Assembly: GCA_005765155.1 (NCBI GenBank)
Contig: VCCP01000001.1
Coordinates: 2,046,001 to 2,110,000, forward strand
Direction of reading: 5' to 3'
From: Zelopaecilomyces penicillatus
Taxonomy: Eukaryota; Ascomycota; Sordariomycetes; Hypocreales; Pseudodiploosporaceae
DNA: 64,000 bases
Of this stretch, positions 21,947-34,643 are shown in pieces. A program made the translations under genes and the position numbers. The notes beneath the pieces were generated by a model that worked only from the letters and a program-made list of their open reading frames with translations, ran no database searches and was not told where the DNA came from. Position 1 is the stretch's first letter, and each line of letters starts with the position of its first letter.

Positions 21947-23631
21947 GCCTGGGCCTTGTGTGATCCCGGCTTATCAAGGTTTCTTGTTTGATTTAGCTAG
22001 TGGAATGGCTGCACAGAGTTACAAATACCAAAAGAGGTAATATTATTTGCATCGGAAAGCGCCGGCGTTACAAGGGTTGAGAAGAGCGTGATTTGATGAG
22101 ACACGAAGACGGTAGACGGCAAGAAAAAAGGCTATAAGTTAGCGAAACGAAACTTGACACACGGTTGAGAAAAATGGCATCAACAACACAGGACATGATT
22201 GACATGTTGAGTACACGGCTTATGGATAAGACAGAGTTGGGATACAGACCCAGAAATACGAAGAAATATCTGTATCAACATGTGTACATAGTCAAATAAA
22301 CATAAAGAAGCAGAGCTCTGCATTTACAGGATTTGACGTTTAGCATTGAGAAATGATCTTTTCCGACTACCCACGTACTATTTATTACCTTTGAGAGCCA
22401 ACAACATCAGGTACTTATGTATTATTACTTACTTACTTAGTACTTCATGGCACGGAAACATGTACCCTCTACTATAACAGCGACGACGAATCGGAAAATG
22501 ACGGGATGCAAGCGATGCGACGTCTGCTGTTACTTCAATGCCCGATGCTGCAGCTGCATGCATATACCTTGCCAGATGACTAAAGAGGAATCGACATTGG
22601 AAGCAGCCTCGTCCACGAGTTATAAAACCCCCTGTAGCTGCTCGCCTTTGCGTGTTTAGACTTACCTTAGCTATCCCTTTTCCTCTCTTTATTTAGTTAT
22701 TTCCCTGCCTGGTCAGAGGCCATCGTGGATGAAACAGCTTCTCCTCGTGCACAACTGTCACACAAGGCATGTAGGCAGCAATGGACGAATAAACGCGAGC
22801 CAGTCTGTTCCCTTTGATACCTCTCCAAGGAATAGGTAGACACATTTACAGGTGAGAAAGTCCGAGATTATTCGTTGCCCCCTTTGAAGCAAGCTGGTCG
22901 GCGCAAGATGAAATCCCAGTCAATGCATGGCTTAGCTGAACATGCCCTCTCTGGAGGGTGAGCTGATGCGAGATGAATGGATGTCTGATGCTGAATTGAT
23001 TATTTTTTCCTGAATATTGAGTTGTTTGATTACTTATATACTGATCAGTTATTAGGACATTGTTGTGAGGTTCGTGTCGTTCAATGGTAGGTACAGTACT
23101 AGGTAATTGGGTGTTGGTAGATGCTTCGCTTATACGTTTGGCAACACTGGCGGGGTACGTGGCGAGTTGTGAAGGACCAAGCAGCCATCACACTAAAGCT
23201 ATTCTTCGTGCATGTGCGATTTCTAATTTGATTTAAATATCCTCCTACTGCAAATAGCATCTCCCTAGAAATAAATTATCATGTTGCGACATTGCATGCG
23301 ACAACTGTGTATGTCAACAGCTGGAGTCGCGCCAACTCACGTGTTGAATCCATTAAAGTCTGGTGGGTCTCGTCACGTCACGGCTGCCATGGCGCGTCGT
23401 TCTTGGTGGGACAGCTCTCTAAAATTCAATGATTGATTACAAGTAATTATGAGCAGCCAGTACCATAGCAACTACACTCTCCCCCCCATATCACCTCCAC
23501 CACTGAGACACAACCCCGTCAACTACCACATCTCAAAGCCTCAACGTCCACTTCCCTTGGTTACTCCATGACGAGAATCTGTTGATTGAAGCTAGCTTAT
23601 TGCTCAAATAGCGCTCAGAAGAGAGCAAGAC
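21947..23631. other. Intergenic region upstream of the Pol delta gene
   Basis: This 1.7-kb region has only short open frames. It contains TTACT tandem repeats near 22425-22440, a second copy of the 15-mer GGTAGGTACAGTACT (23087-23101) and a CACGTG box (23338-23343), about 290 bp upstream of the Pol delta start. No RNA gene was recognised. Confidence 0.55.
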
Positions 23632-26600
23632 ATGGCTACCGTTGTTGTACCCCAGAAGCGGGTGTTGGGCGAGTCCCTCACCCGCCAGAACATACCCTCA
23701 ACGCCGGCATCCACAAAGAAGCGCAAGACCGACATATTCTCCTCATCGCCTGCCCAACGCTTTATGGGATCACAGCGGGATCCTCGAGCGAAGCTGGGCT
23801 CTAGTCAACCCAAGAGCGCGTTCGAATCCGAGGTTTTGGAGAAGCTCAGCCAGGACATTTCCGACATGAAGAAGAACAACACAGAAAAAGACCAAGCATG
23901 GGACCGACCGCCGCTTGTAGACTTTTCACCAGAGCGCGATAGCTTGTACTTCCAAGCGATTGAGACTGAAGAAGGCACTTTGCATGGTGGCGGGGCCACC
24001 GTCAAACTGTTCGGCGTGACTGCAGAAGGCAATTCGGCCATGTTGCACGTCACCGACTTCAAGCACTATCTTTTTGTCGCTGCCCCCCAGTCGTTTCAAG
24101 CTCAGGACTGCATGGCTTTCAAAACATATCTGGAAAGCCAAGTTGCACAACATCAGCCAGCCATTCAGGCAATCTCATTAACACTAAGAGAAAATATATA
24201 CGGCTATCAAGGCAATATTCAATGTCATTACCTCAAAATCACAGTCACCGACCCCAAATTCATCATCAAGGTGCGGTCTACAATTGAGAGTGGCCATGCG
24301 AACTGGAAAGGCTTATGGGGTCGGCTGGACGGTGGAATTAAGACCTTTGACAACATTCAATATGTTCTTCGATTCATGGTTGACTGCAAGGTATTTTTAT
24401 ATGAAGCATCCAGATGGTGGTTATAATCGTGCTAACCTTGTTAATCAGATTCATGGCATGTCATGGGTCGAGGCTCCAGCTAAAGCGTACAAACTCATCC
24501 CTGAACACAGTCGGCAATCAAACTGCCAGATTGAGGCTGAAGTCAGTTATCGCGACCTCATTGCCCATAAGCCAGAAGGCGAGTGGGCGAAGATGGCACC
24601 TTTACGAATTCTCTCATTTGATATTGAGTGTGCTGGAAGAAAAGGCATTTTCCCAGAAGCCCATATAGACCCTGTCATCCAAATTGCCAACGTTGTTACG
24701 AAATATGGAGAGAAGAAGCCCTTTATTCGAAATGTTTTTTGTTTGGACACCACGAGCTCTATTGTTGCTACGCAAATTTTGGAGTTTGAAAAAGAGGATA
24801 AGATGCTGAGCGAGTGGCAGAAGTTCCTAATCAAGGTGGATCCCGATATCATCACTGGATACAATATTGCCAATTTTGACTTTCCCTACTTGCTTAATCG
24901 CGCCAGGGCTCTCAAAGTGAAAGACTTTGACTACTGGTCTCGTATTCCGTCCATGCCCTCAAAGGTCAAGGATACGAATTTCTCGAGCAAACAGATTGGT
25001 AATCGAGATACCAAATCCACAAATATCAACGGGAGACTGCAACTAGATTTGCTGCAACTTATTCAGCGAGATCACCATTTACGAAGCTACACATTGAACT
25101 CTGTCTGCGCCCATTTTCTTGGTGAGCAAAAAGAGGACGTTCACCACACCATGATTACGGAGCTATTCAACGGAACACCAGAGTCTCGCCGACGTCTAGC
25201 ACTCTACTGTCTCAAAGACGCATATCTTCCCCAGAGACTGATGGATAAGCTGTCGTGCATTGAGAACTACACCGAAATGGCCAGAGTCACAGGAGTGCCA
25301 TTCAACTTTTTGTTGTCTCGTGGACAGCAGATTAAGTTTGTTAGTCAGCTGTTCCGCAAAGCTTTGGAGCAGAAGCTTGTGATTCCCAATATCAAGTCCG
25401 AAGCAAGTGACGAGCAATACGAAGGAGCTACAGTTATTGAACCAGTGCGGGGCTACTACGATGTGCCAATTGCGACGTTAGATTTTGCTTCTCTGTATCC
25501 CAGTATCATTCAGGCTCATAACCTCTGCTACACAACACTGGTTGACAAATCGGTCATCGAAAGACTGGATATGAAGCTAGACGAAGACTACATAGTCACT
25601 CCGAATGGAGACCGTTTTGTGACTGTGAAGAAGAGGAAGGGGCTTCTTGCACAGATTCTGGAGGAATTGCTGTCAGCTAGAAAAAAAGCGAAGCGTGAGC
25701 TAGCTGTCGAAACCGACCCATTCAAGAAGGCTGTGCTCAACGGTCGTCAGTTGGCGTTGAAGATTAGCGCCAACAGTGTGTACGGTCTGACTGGCGCGAC
25801 GACAGGAAAACTGCCGTGTCTCCCAATTGCCAGTTCCACCACCAGTTTTGGTCGTCAGATGATCGAGAAGACCAAGGAAGAGGTAGAGAAGAAGTACAAC
25901 ATTGCCAATGGCTACTCACACGACGCTCAGGTCATCTACGGAGATACTGATTCCGTCATGGTCAAATTTGGCACCACAGATCTTGCTGAAGCCATGAAGC
26001 TGGGGGAGGAGGCATCTCACTACGTATCTGCCAAGTTTGTCAAACCTATCAAACTTGAGTTTGAGAAGGTTTACTTCCCCTACCTCCTGATCAACAAGAA
26101 GCGTTATGCAGGACTCTATTATACAAAGGTTGACAAGTATGATAAGATGGACACGAAGGGTATCGAAACAGTCCGACGAGACAATTGCTTGTTGGTGCAG
26201 ACGGTTATTGAGAAAGTTCTGAGAATGATTTTAATTGAGCGGAACGTACCGGGTGCTCAGGAGTAAGTTTGCAAACTGATCTCTGATGAATGAAAACTTT
26301 GGTAACTAACCCTTTTGGTTTCTAGGTATGTTAAAGATACTATTGCAGATCTTCTGCAAAATAAGGTGGATATGTCGAAGCTTGTTATTACAAAAGCTTT
26401 GACGAAGGAGGACTACACAGCAAAGCAAGCACACGTGGAACTAGCCCAGAGAATGAAGAAGCGTGATGCTGGTTCAGCTCCCAGTCTTGGCGACCGAGTG
26501 GCATATGTCATGGTGAGAGGAGCGGCGGGAGCCAAGAACTTTGAGAAGTCGGAGGATCCAATCTACGTGTTAGAGCACAGCGTTCCTATTGACACCAAGT

Positions 26601-27067
26601 ATTACCTCGACAATCAGCTGGCGAAACCGTTGGGCCGTATTTTCGAGCCTATCTTAGGAGAGACGAAAGCTAGATCGCTTCTAACGGGAGACCACACGCG
26701 AACGATTTCTGTGGCGGCTCCCACGTTGGGCGGATTGATGAAGTTTGCCAAGAAGACACAGACGTGCATGGGCTGCAAGAAACCGTTGACGGGCAAACAC
26801 GAAAGTGCAGGTGCTGTATGCTCAGACTGCGGGCCGCGAGTCGGAGAGTTGTATAAGCGGACGTTGGACAATGTATCAAATCTTGAAGTCCGATTCGGCC
26901 GACTCTGGACACAATGTCAGCGTTGCCAGGGCAGTATGCACTGCGAAGTCATTTGCAGTAGCAAGGACTGTCCCATCTTCTACATGAGGATGAAAGCCAA
27001 GAAAGATTTAGAGGATGCCGGCAAGGAACTAACCAGGTTTGATGCCGACCAAGCCGCAATATGGTGA
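23632..27067 (+). CDS. pol3: DNA polymerase delta catalytic subunit
   Basis: Three exons (23632-24390, 24449-26262, 26326-27067) encode 1,104 residues, the usual length of the family. Introns are 58 and 63 nt (GTATTT/ATCAG and GTAAGT/TCTAG). The 3'-5' exonuclease begins with Asp311 and Glu313 in FDIEC. Polymerase motif A is DFASLYPSI (598-606) and motif C is YGDTDS (750-755), with catalytic Asp598, Asp752 and Asp754. The C-terminus has CysA (Cys1005, 1008, 1023, 1026) and CysB (Cys1055, 1058, 1068, 1073); CysB binds the Fe-S cluster that holds accessory subunits. This is the main lagging-strand replicase and a repair polymerase. All key residues are present, so the gene looks functional. Confidence 0.98.
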
Positions 27068-28006
27068 GATGGCCCTTGGGGAATATACGTTTCAGGAAAT
27101 ATTGGGCCAACGGAATCAGACAAAAAGGGAATGATATCTTCTATTTAATAGTAAGGGCTTGGAGTTACTGTTTTATTTTATTGTATTTTTTTGGACGGCA
27201 GGTTGTGGGATTTTCATCCAGTGCGATGCTCTGTGAAGCATGGACGCAAACAGATCTACAGGTATTTTTAGCAATTGGCACCCTAACATGAAGGGTTTGC
27301 TCAAAATTATGTTGCATGTATATTGAATTAGTTACTTCTTTGTGTCCTGGGCGGGAACATTAAATCACAACATGGCCGACGATGTGAATTGCGGATGCAC
27401 AAAAAGAATATGACATTACACCTTTACCTTATGTTGTGGTGATGTACTGTGAACGTGCCACCAGGCAGGATTAATAGTACCTAATCTGGCAGACACTCCC
27501 GCTGTCAATGCGCCCAACGGAATTCGCAAAGCCTGTTCTTGGCTGATCTGCTGCACTAGTCTCGCTCTTGTCTCCAATGTCGTTGATCAATCGATTGCTG
27601 CAGAAGCACGACACTTCTTCACTTGCCATCACTTGGCCATTGCTCTGACGCATAGCTGCGCCTGTTCAAAGCTGTTTTATCAGCTTCACCCATCACGACA
27701 GATCCTGCTACCATCTCTCCTGCCAGACCCGACGCATTCAAGAAAGCTCCGCCAAGCTCAAGACTATAGCGACATTCTCCGACGTTGACAAAGGCCTCAC
27801 AGCTTTGCGGGCGCTGAGCGACGACGACGCTGCTTGCTTGCCCCGCCTCACCATTGTGTGGAAGCAAGTCCATGGCTGTAGGCTGCAGCGCACGTTGCCC
27901 CAAGTTTGCATACACGAAAAGAACTCTTGCATCCGGGACCTTGCGATTCGCCTTTTGATAGATCGAAACCTCTCAAACTCTCCCCGCCCTCCTACTACGG
28001 GACCAG
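27068..28006. other. Intergenic region between the Pol delta and PP2C genes
   Basis: The 3' flank of the polymerase gene is AT-rich to about 27450. The rest should hold the PP2C promoter and leader. Short open frames on both strands are not supported by any recognised family. No RNA gene was seen. Confidence 0.55.
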
Positions 28007-29971
28007 ATGGCCTCGTTGGCAAGCAAAGCTCGCTGCTCAGCTTCAAGGGCAGCTGTGCAGCTTTCCGTGGATGCAGCAGCGATTCCCGCAGCGTCAGTTT
28101 CATTGTTGGCGGCCGCTTGCGCTGGGGTGCGGCTTGGTTCGACGGATGATGGGGCGATGGCATTGACTGGACACACAACGGCTGGGCGAGTCTTATGCTC
28201 AACATCCACGAGAAATGTTCCATCGCGTGGTGCAACCTCTTGGCGCTGCGGCTCTCGTGGCAATACCTCCGATTCCCGACCGTCGTCATATCGAGGACAT
28301 CTCCAGCCATCGAACCGGCGAAACTTCCACACCTACTTTGTTACGCATCTCCCGTCCTCCTCACTACACCCAGATTCTGGCCCTGTTGGGCCTGGCCACA
28401 AGCTGCCCCGCGATGCTTCAACTCCCCACACTCCTCGTCCGGGCGCCTCTCCCGCCGTCGCTCTACCGAACATAGGAAGCCGAGACCTGACAGTAGTGCG
28501 GATACCCTTGCGTCGAGCCAAACATCACTTTGGGTCGGCCAGCGCCAGGGGAAGCCGGCCGTACAACGAAGACACTGACCAGGCGGGTATTATCGACATG
28601 CCTGCGTTCGCTAAGAGGGCGCCCATGAGTATCAAGCAAAAACCAGGAGAGGCAACCGCCGCCGACAGTGCGCTGGGAGACCCACAGATATTCTACTTTG
28701 CGGTTTTTGATGGGCATGGGGGCAGCCAGTGTTCACATTTTTTACGGGATGAGCTTCATGGGTACCTCGAGGAGGCCTCGACCGAATTTGGCCTGCAGAG
28801 CAGCATACGAAAGAAGAAGCCCGGGCGAGACTCTGCGGCGCCAAAGAAGACGCTTACCAAACAGCGAGCCCTTGACTCAATAGAGATGAAGGGTCCCAAA
28901 GAGGTGGAAAAGGAAATGGAGGCAGCCCGCGTTGATGAGGATGCACCCTGCTCTGACAAACCCAAGCACGGGGCCCCTTTACCAAGCGCAGAGTCGATTC
29001 CTGTTGGTGTCAATGACTACGCAAAGGTCATCGGGTTAGAAAAGGACCTGGTAAAAGAATATAGTAACACCATTGGCGGCTACTTCCGTCGCTTTTGTCC
29101 TGAGCACTTCGACCTGTCACAAGACACATGCGAAGATTGCGTTGTATCTGTGGAATCCGCGCTTGCCTACGGTTTTCTCAGGGCTGATCTCGACTTCGTC
29201 TCTGCCCAGGCACGAAAAGTCGATCCAGACGACTCACATATAAGCGACACACCCCTGAACAGTGACGAGATTCTCGGAGTGCCCCACGCCACACCGTCCG
29301 GGCATGGCATTGGAGGTGCCACACGCTTCAAGGGCGGGTCAACGGCATCCGTTGCCCTCATCTCCACCCCGACTCCGGCTCCGTTCTGGCACCCAGCCGC
29401 GCAGTCAACGCTCATCGTTGCTCATGTTGGCGACACCCGCGTGCTTCTGTGCGACACCGCAACGGGTCTTGGCCAACCACTGACCTCGGATCACCACCCT
29501 ACAACCCCGCCGGAGAGTCGACGACTTCGTCGCTATGCCCCTGCAGGATCCATGGTGACTGGCGACAGCTTCGGCGAGGAGCGCATTGCTGGGTTAGCCA
29601 ACAGCCGCGCTTTTGGCGATATCAAGAGCAAGCGTATCGGCGTCTCTGCTGAGCCAGAGATCACACGGGTTGAGCTGGGCCCCGCCCAGTATTCGTTTTT
29701 GGTTCTCATGAGCGACGGTGTGTCCGGCACTCTCAGCGATCAGGAGATCGTGGACGTCATCAAGGAGGCCAAAACACCCGAGGAAGGCGCCCGCAGCGTT
29801 GTTGAGTTTGCCACAGAGGTATCACACGACGGTGACAACGCCACTTGCCAGGTTGTTCGGCTTGGTGGCTGGGAGCGCCGTTCGGAAGGCGGCCTCGGAA
29901 GCCTGGGGACCAAGGAGATTCGGGATATCAGGAGAACCGAGGCTCAGGATCCTCGACGTGGGAAGAGGTGA
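28007..29971 (+). CDS. ptc6: PP2C-family Ser/Thr protein phosphatase, mitochondrial Ptc6-like
   Basis: A single exon encodes 654 residues. The first ~110 residues are Ala/Ser/Arg-rich and would suit mitochondrial import, ending near RRNFHTYFVTHLPSSS. PP2C motifs follow in order: SRPYNED, FAVFDGHGG (metal-binding Asp and Gly), a long insert with charged and Cys-containing segments, AHVGDTR, SRAFGD and LMSDGVSG. The conserved acidic residues for two metal ions are present. Yeast Ptc6/Aup1 acts in mitochondria on pyruvate dehydrogenase and in mitophagy; the role here is inferred from similarity. The exact start is uncertain because the N-terminal ~90 codons are GC-rich and open in several frames. 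Confidence 0.88.
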   Translation: MASLASKARCSASRAAVQLSVDAAAIPAASVSLLAAACAGVRLGSTDDGAMALTGHTTAGRVLCSTSTRNVPSRGATSWRCGSRGNTSDSRPSSYRGHLQPSNRRNFHTYFVTHLPSSSLHPDSGPVGPGHKLPRDASTPHTPRPGASPAVALPNIGSRDLTVVRIPLRRAKHHFGSASARGSRPYNEDTDQAGIIDMPAFAKRAPMSIKQKPGEATAADSALGDPQIFYFAVFDGHGGSQCSHFLRDELHGYLEEASTEFGLQSSIRKKKPGRDSAAPKKTLTKQRALDSIEMKGPKEVEKEMEAARVDEDAPCSDKPKHGAPLPSAESIPVGVNDYAKVIGLEKDLVKEYSNTIGGYFRRFCPEHFDLSQDTCEDCVVSVESALAYGFLRADLDFVSAQARKVDPDDSHISDTPLNSDEILGVPHATPSGHGIGGATRFKGGSTASVALISTPTPAPFWHPAAQSTLIVAHVGDTRVLLCDTATGLGQPLTSDHHPTTPPESRRLRRYAPAGSMVTGDSFGEERIAGLANSRAFGDIKSKRIGVSAEPEITRVELGPAQYSFLVLMSDGVSGTLSDQEIVDVIKEAKTPEEGARSVVEFATEVSHDGDNATCQVVRLGGWERRSEGGLGSLGTKEIRDIRRTEAQDPRRGKR

Positions 29972-30594
29972 GGGAGAAGTATTATAGAAAAAGCAAGCTC
30001 CACAGAACTATATCTGTGCTCAATCTACTCACCAAACTTAAATTTAGAGCGCTTAGAGGAAATAAGGAAGAGAGAGAGAGAGAGAGAGTCATGGTACTGG
30101 AGCATATTTCATTTCTCATTATACTCCAACACGATCATAGTTCGAAGCGAGCAGCAATATGGGCTGCTATAACAAAGCATATTTTGTTGTATAGCATGGG
30201 AACGCAGAAGTTGGTAGAACAGAGGTACCAGGAGGAGATGAGGTTTTGCGTATAGTACATATTTACATATCGGAAAGGCGAGGCCATACTGTAGGGGATT
30301 TGGAAGTTGGAGCATTATATATATATATGAATTGGTTTCGACGCAATGGCGATCGAGAAACTACACAGTTATAACCTAGATATCTCCCAGGCGTGATCAC
30401 TAAGGAGACAGGCAGCCAGCCGCCCATGCCATTATGCCTGGTACCAGCTAATTGACCACACCAGCACCCCCTCTTGAGAGGCCGAATCTAGCCAGCATCC
30501 GATTTTACAACTCCCACCCCTAGCCCCCTTATACCTTATGAACAAAATATTGAAATTGGCCAAGGAGATCAAGTTGAAGCTAAATCCATTGTCC
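29972..30594. other. Convergent intergenic region with microsatellites
   Basis: This lies between the PP2C and het-c genes, which converge. It holds an (AG)10 run at 30069-30088 and a TA run at 30316-30328, and is otherwise unremarkable. Short open frames are not credible genes. Confidence 0.65.
30069..30088. repeat. (AG)10 microsatellite
   Basis: Ten uninterrupted AG dinucleotides are seen directly, about 100 bp past the stop of the PP2C gene. Confidence 0.9.
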
Positions 30595-33091
30595 CTAATA
30601 TCTATCATGTTGACCTGGATAGGAGCTCCAGGACGGCGGCTGATGATGGCCAGAGCTACCATGTTCCTGAGAAGGCGGCGCGCCATGTTGTCCTCCGTAT
30701 GGTTGTGGTGATGGACCACCATAATACTCCTGGCTAGTTCCTGCAGTTGAAGGGTTGCTATACTGCGAGTAGTAAGAGTCTGACTGTGAGGGAGGGGCCG
30801 AGTATCCGGAGTTTCTGCCACCCGAGGCGTAAGAAGCGCTCTCTCCGTATCCGTAATTTTTAGGCGGCGAATAACGTGAAGGTGGTGCGGGAGAGTTGGA
30901 CATGTAGTTTGCAGAGGGGTCGCCATCACGTCCAGCCATAGCACTCATATCTCGGGTTGTCACTTGGGACCACAATGATCCGGAGACCTTGCCATGGCCC
31001 AACTGACTGAGAGTGTCCCAGGCACCACCACCATGAGAGTGGCCACCAGCTCCATGACCGCCAGCACTCTTTTGACCGTGCTTGAGGACGTGGTTCTTGC
31101 CATGCTTGACAGACTCGGATGAGAGGAGTTGGTCCAGCTGGTTTCGGCGCGGGTGCTCATCTGCCCACTGCCTTACTGTCTTGAACATCTCTCGCTGAAT
31201 GTCAATTTTTTCGTTGCGGAGAACTGGGTGGTGGAAAGCGTGCAGAACATCGTTCACAACCTCATCCACGGGCACGTTGGGGTTTTCCCACGCATACAGA
31301 ATACGGCTATGTCATATTGTTAGCAAGAATCTGTTACAATTATGGAAGTGGCACAAGCTTCAGAGGGCAACTCACGGTACGGTATACTGCAAGATGGTGG
31401 CTGCTACACGACCAGCGCATGGATTGAGAACATTGGTGAAGTGGTCCTTGGACAGCATGGAGTGCGTGGGGTCTGAGGATCGGGGATTGTCCCACGGCTC
31501 CATTTGCGAATTGGCGCTTGCGCTAATTACACCAGATGAGCCATCCTTCAGGACCTTGGAGACTGAGTTGATGATGGGGCGAATAAAAGGGGCAAGCAAT
31601 CCCAGGATGAATGCGGTCAGCGTCTCACTGATGTGCTCCAGCAGCTTCTCGAGGCCAGGAACTTTGGAGATGCCACGGCTGATGGCCTTGACAATCTTGT
31701 CTCGGAACTGCAAAATAGGATAGATTTGCCGAGCAACCTTCACAGGATCGAAGTTTGGGCTCATGCCAGGCACCATGTTAGGGTTTTCTCCAGCCCGGCT
31801 TCGAGACTGGTTTTCCTGCTCCTGGGCATCGGACTGAGCCTTGAGGTCCCTAGCCTGAGCGGCAAAGCTGCTGCCATCACCAGGCAGTGTAGCTAGAAGA
31901 GAGATGAAATCTCGCGGTGCAGCAATGTCCAGCAGACCCCTGGAGCTGGAGCTGGAGCTTCCGCCCATTTCGGCATTCTTCAGAGCCACTTCTACCTCGT
32001 CAACCTCGGACTGGGTGAAGTGGTCATTTGCCTCGCCAATGACAGAGTGCAAAAAGTCGACGCCTCCAAACGTGCCAGTAACAATCGGGAATACAGATCT
32101 CCCCTTAATGTGGATCTGAGCCTGGCTGCCACAATGTGGGAAGACGTTGTGATAGCCCAGCTCGCGAAGCGCCAACTCGCAATAGTTGCTGTGGGCACTG
32201 AAATCTTCCATGCAGTGCAGAGCTTGGCCAAGGCACCGGAGTGCTTCACACAAGTCCTGGTCCCTCCCGGACTGACTGCCGTGGGTGTAGAGGCGGCCGT
32301 AGTGGATACTGCGTGCGAAGCTATATCTGAGGTAGCCAGCGCTGGTGGCCCACTGTCCTGTCTCATTGGCAATGTAGTTTTTCATACCGGTCCTGGGATC
32401 TATTTCGGTCTCGATGGGCTGAACTGGGCCACGAAGACGTGCGTCGAATGTTCGGGCATCGAAGCCCTCTGCATAACCGCGAGGATTGTCGATGTGCTCC
32501 TCAGGTCGATAGCAGCCAAGTCGCTCCTCTGTTACTTCGAATTCTTCGGTCGCATAGCCAAAAGCCATGAAGGAAAGGACCCAAACCTTGTCTTATTTTT
32601 AGAATGTGACTCTCGCAACAGAGGGGGGGGGAGGGGTCTCCTACCAGTACCCGTATAGTAGCAGCATTGACACCTTTCAAAGTGCCGACATCGACGGCCT
32701 GGGAGTAGTCTCGGAGCCAGTTTCCAAAATAGGTCCTTTTGATGAGCATCGACGTCCATTTCTTTCCGTGTAAAAACGCAATGGTTTCTAGCATATCTTC
32801 AATGTCTAGCACGGCGTGTAAGTAAATTATGCCCCTCATCAAAGCCACGCGCAGACATCACAAACCTCCATGACGCCAATTGTGCCCCTCCACCTAGCGA
32901 CCAGGAGCAAGGTGAGCATCAGTCCTCGTGTAATAGATGAACAGAGGTTCAACAATATCATGCCGATTACTCACCTGTGCGATCGACGGGATGTTTCCGG
33001 CACCAAAGGCGGATGCTTTGCCGGGTAGCAGAGCCAGACAAACGCAGAGCACCAACAGCCAAGAACCCCGCGGCAGGGAAAATGACGGCAT
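30595..33091 (-). CDS. het-c: HET-C family heterokaryon incompatibility protein
   Basis: Five exons (33091-32975, 32893-32866, 32805-32645, 32586-31376, 31306-30595) encode 742 residues; all phases agree. Residues 1 to about 28 form a signal peptide ending at KASA. The HET-C domain follows, with the conserved blocks VEGHNWRHGDIEDML, RTYFGNWLRDYSQAVD, LGCYRPEEHIDNP and a His-rich stretch (QALHCMEDFSAHSNY). The C-terminal ~200 residues are low-complexity, rich in Gly, Ser, Tyr, Pro and His, as in Neurospora HET-C. In N. crassa, allelic differences in het-c cause heterokaryon incompatibility together with the adjacent pin-c gene. No pin-c-like HET-domain gene lies nearby here. The second exon is only 28 nt. 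Confidence 0.94.
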
Positions 33092-34643
33092 GTTGCTGCC
33101 GCCCTCTATTTACAAATACAGATACCGATGGTGGGGTGGAGGTTGTGCAATATGGGTGCAGTGCAAGGAGGGTTTCTGGTCTGATGGAAGGCCAGACGAA
33201 TATTATCTCCTGTGGATATGGCGATTCGGTGGGGAAAAGATGAACGGCTCCAAGGTAGACAGAGTTTCTTCCTGTTTATGAAGATGAGGAATGCCATATA
33301 CTGGTGTCATCCCACCTTTTCAGCAGCTTAGCTGCCAAGCCGGCCAAGGCTGGCAGGGCAGACGCACCGTGCAAATGAGCCTGACACACAGTATACAGGC
33401 TCATCAAAGCCACAGTCATCGCCACAGCCACATCCGCCACATTCAAAACGCGATTTGGCATTTGAGATGAGATAGGAGGTCAAGCGAATGGAGCACTTTT
33501 ATGCAAATCGGAGCTGCAAGTCTGACACGCTGATATGCTGTTCATAAATAACATTATGAGCACTACGGAGTGTTACTCCGTAAATAGCGATGGTAAGACA
33601 ATCCGTAGTGAACTTGCCAATCAAGTACATCGACAAATGCGAAACGGATTGATCGGAAGTTGGCACGGCATCGAATCATTAACACGGGTTGTCTGGAAAA
33701 GAATCATACGACAAAACGCGTAAGCAAGGGAATCCCATCCTTGCGATTATAAATCGATTAGTTTGCTGATGGAGAAAAGCATGTCCATGAAATAGGCGTA
33801 CGTAGGCGCCGTTTCTGACAATGCTCTCAATAGGCTATCCGGCAATTGCCAGATGCAGCAGGGGGTCCTTCATCAAACCATCCACTCTGGAGATAATTGC
33901 CATAGAAGAAGACTCGTGGCATGTTGTGACTATGACGTTTTGCGCATCCAATGGACAGCATGGATCCGGCTGGTTGAGGCTAAAGACGCGCCGGAGAATA
34001 TAATGCTGCAAAGTGTTGAGTATACAATCGCGTGATGAACTGCTGACTGAAGAGAGTTTGGCGGACTGTATGGACATCCATTGTGGTTCTTTGAAGTAAT
34101 AACGCCACCTCTGTAGCTCGGCTTCCGAGTCGCCGTGGGGCACCTGTTTAGGCACTCATTAGGCCCATTTACGGGTGCCTGGCCTCCTATAGGTTGTCGC
34201 TGAATTTGTGCTTGTAGCCTTTGCGTGCACTTATGGGGCCGCCGCTAGTACCTGTAGGGCTATGTATGGGTATCCCCCAAGTGGCAAGGGGCTTTGGGAG
34301 ATCTCCTCTCATTACAATCGAGGAAAAAATAGGCGTTCGGTACCCGCACTTTCGGTATTGATGTGCCTCCTGATGCGTCCCGTCAACAGCTGCACCTAGC
34401 AGAAGTCTCCCTATAACATCCTCAGAACTTCCACCTTGTTCAAGTTTGCTCCCTACCTTTTCCTCGTCCTCACATCCTGCTTGAGATTTGCTCAGTAGAT
34501 GTTCTTGCCTGCTTCTTCGCGTCACCATTTTAATTTCGACCGCGCACGTTCTGGCTCCTCTGCCTACACCTCACTGCTGCGACCTGGTCCGGTGCTTCCG
34601 ACACTTCATCAATCCACCCCGACGACCCTATCGACACAACGAT
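33092..34643. other. Divergent intergenic region between het-c and the Scs7 gene
   Basis: About 1.55 kb. It includes an inverted repeat at 33564-33582 and an ACGCGT site near 33717. A minus-strand open frame at 33835-34155 (106 codons) is the longest; it shows no recognised domain. The last ~150 bp are the leader of the Scs7 gene. No RNA gene was seen. Confidence 0.5.
33564..33582. repeat. Perfect short inverted repeat (8-bp arms, 3-nt loop)
   Basis: TACGGAGT and ACTCCGTA flank a GTT spacer. Short TACGGAGT palindromes occur dispersed in many ascomycete genomes; the function is unknown. A partial copy (ATCCGTAGTG) lies at about 33600. Confidence 0.7.

Noticed and set aside
28007..28310. Overlapping minus-strand frames opposite the PP2C N-terminus
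   Set aside because: GC-rich third positions keep the opposite strand open; the plus-strand frame leads into the PP2C domain.
33835..34155. A 106-codon minus-strand frame between het-c and scs7
   Set aside because: Composition is plausible but no motif, homologue or splice partner is evident, so I do not list it as a gene.
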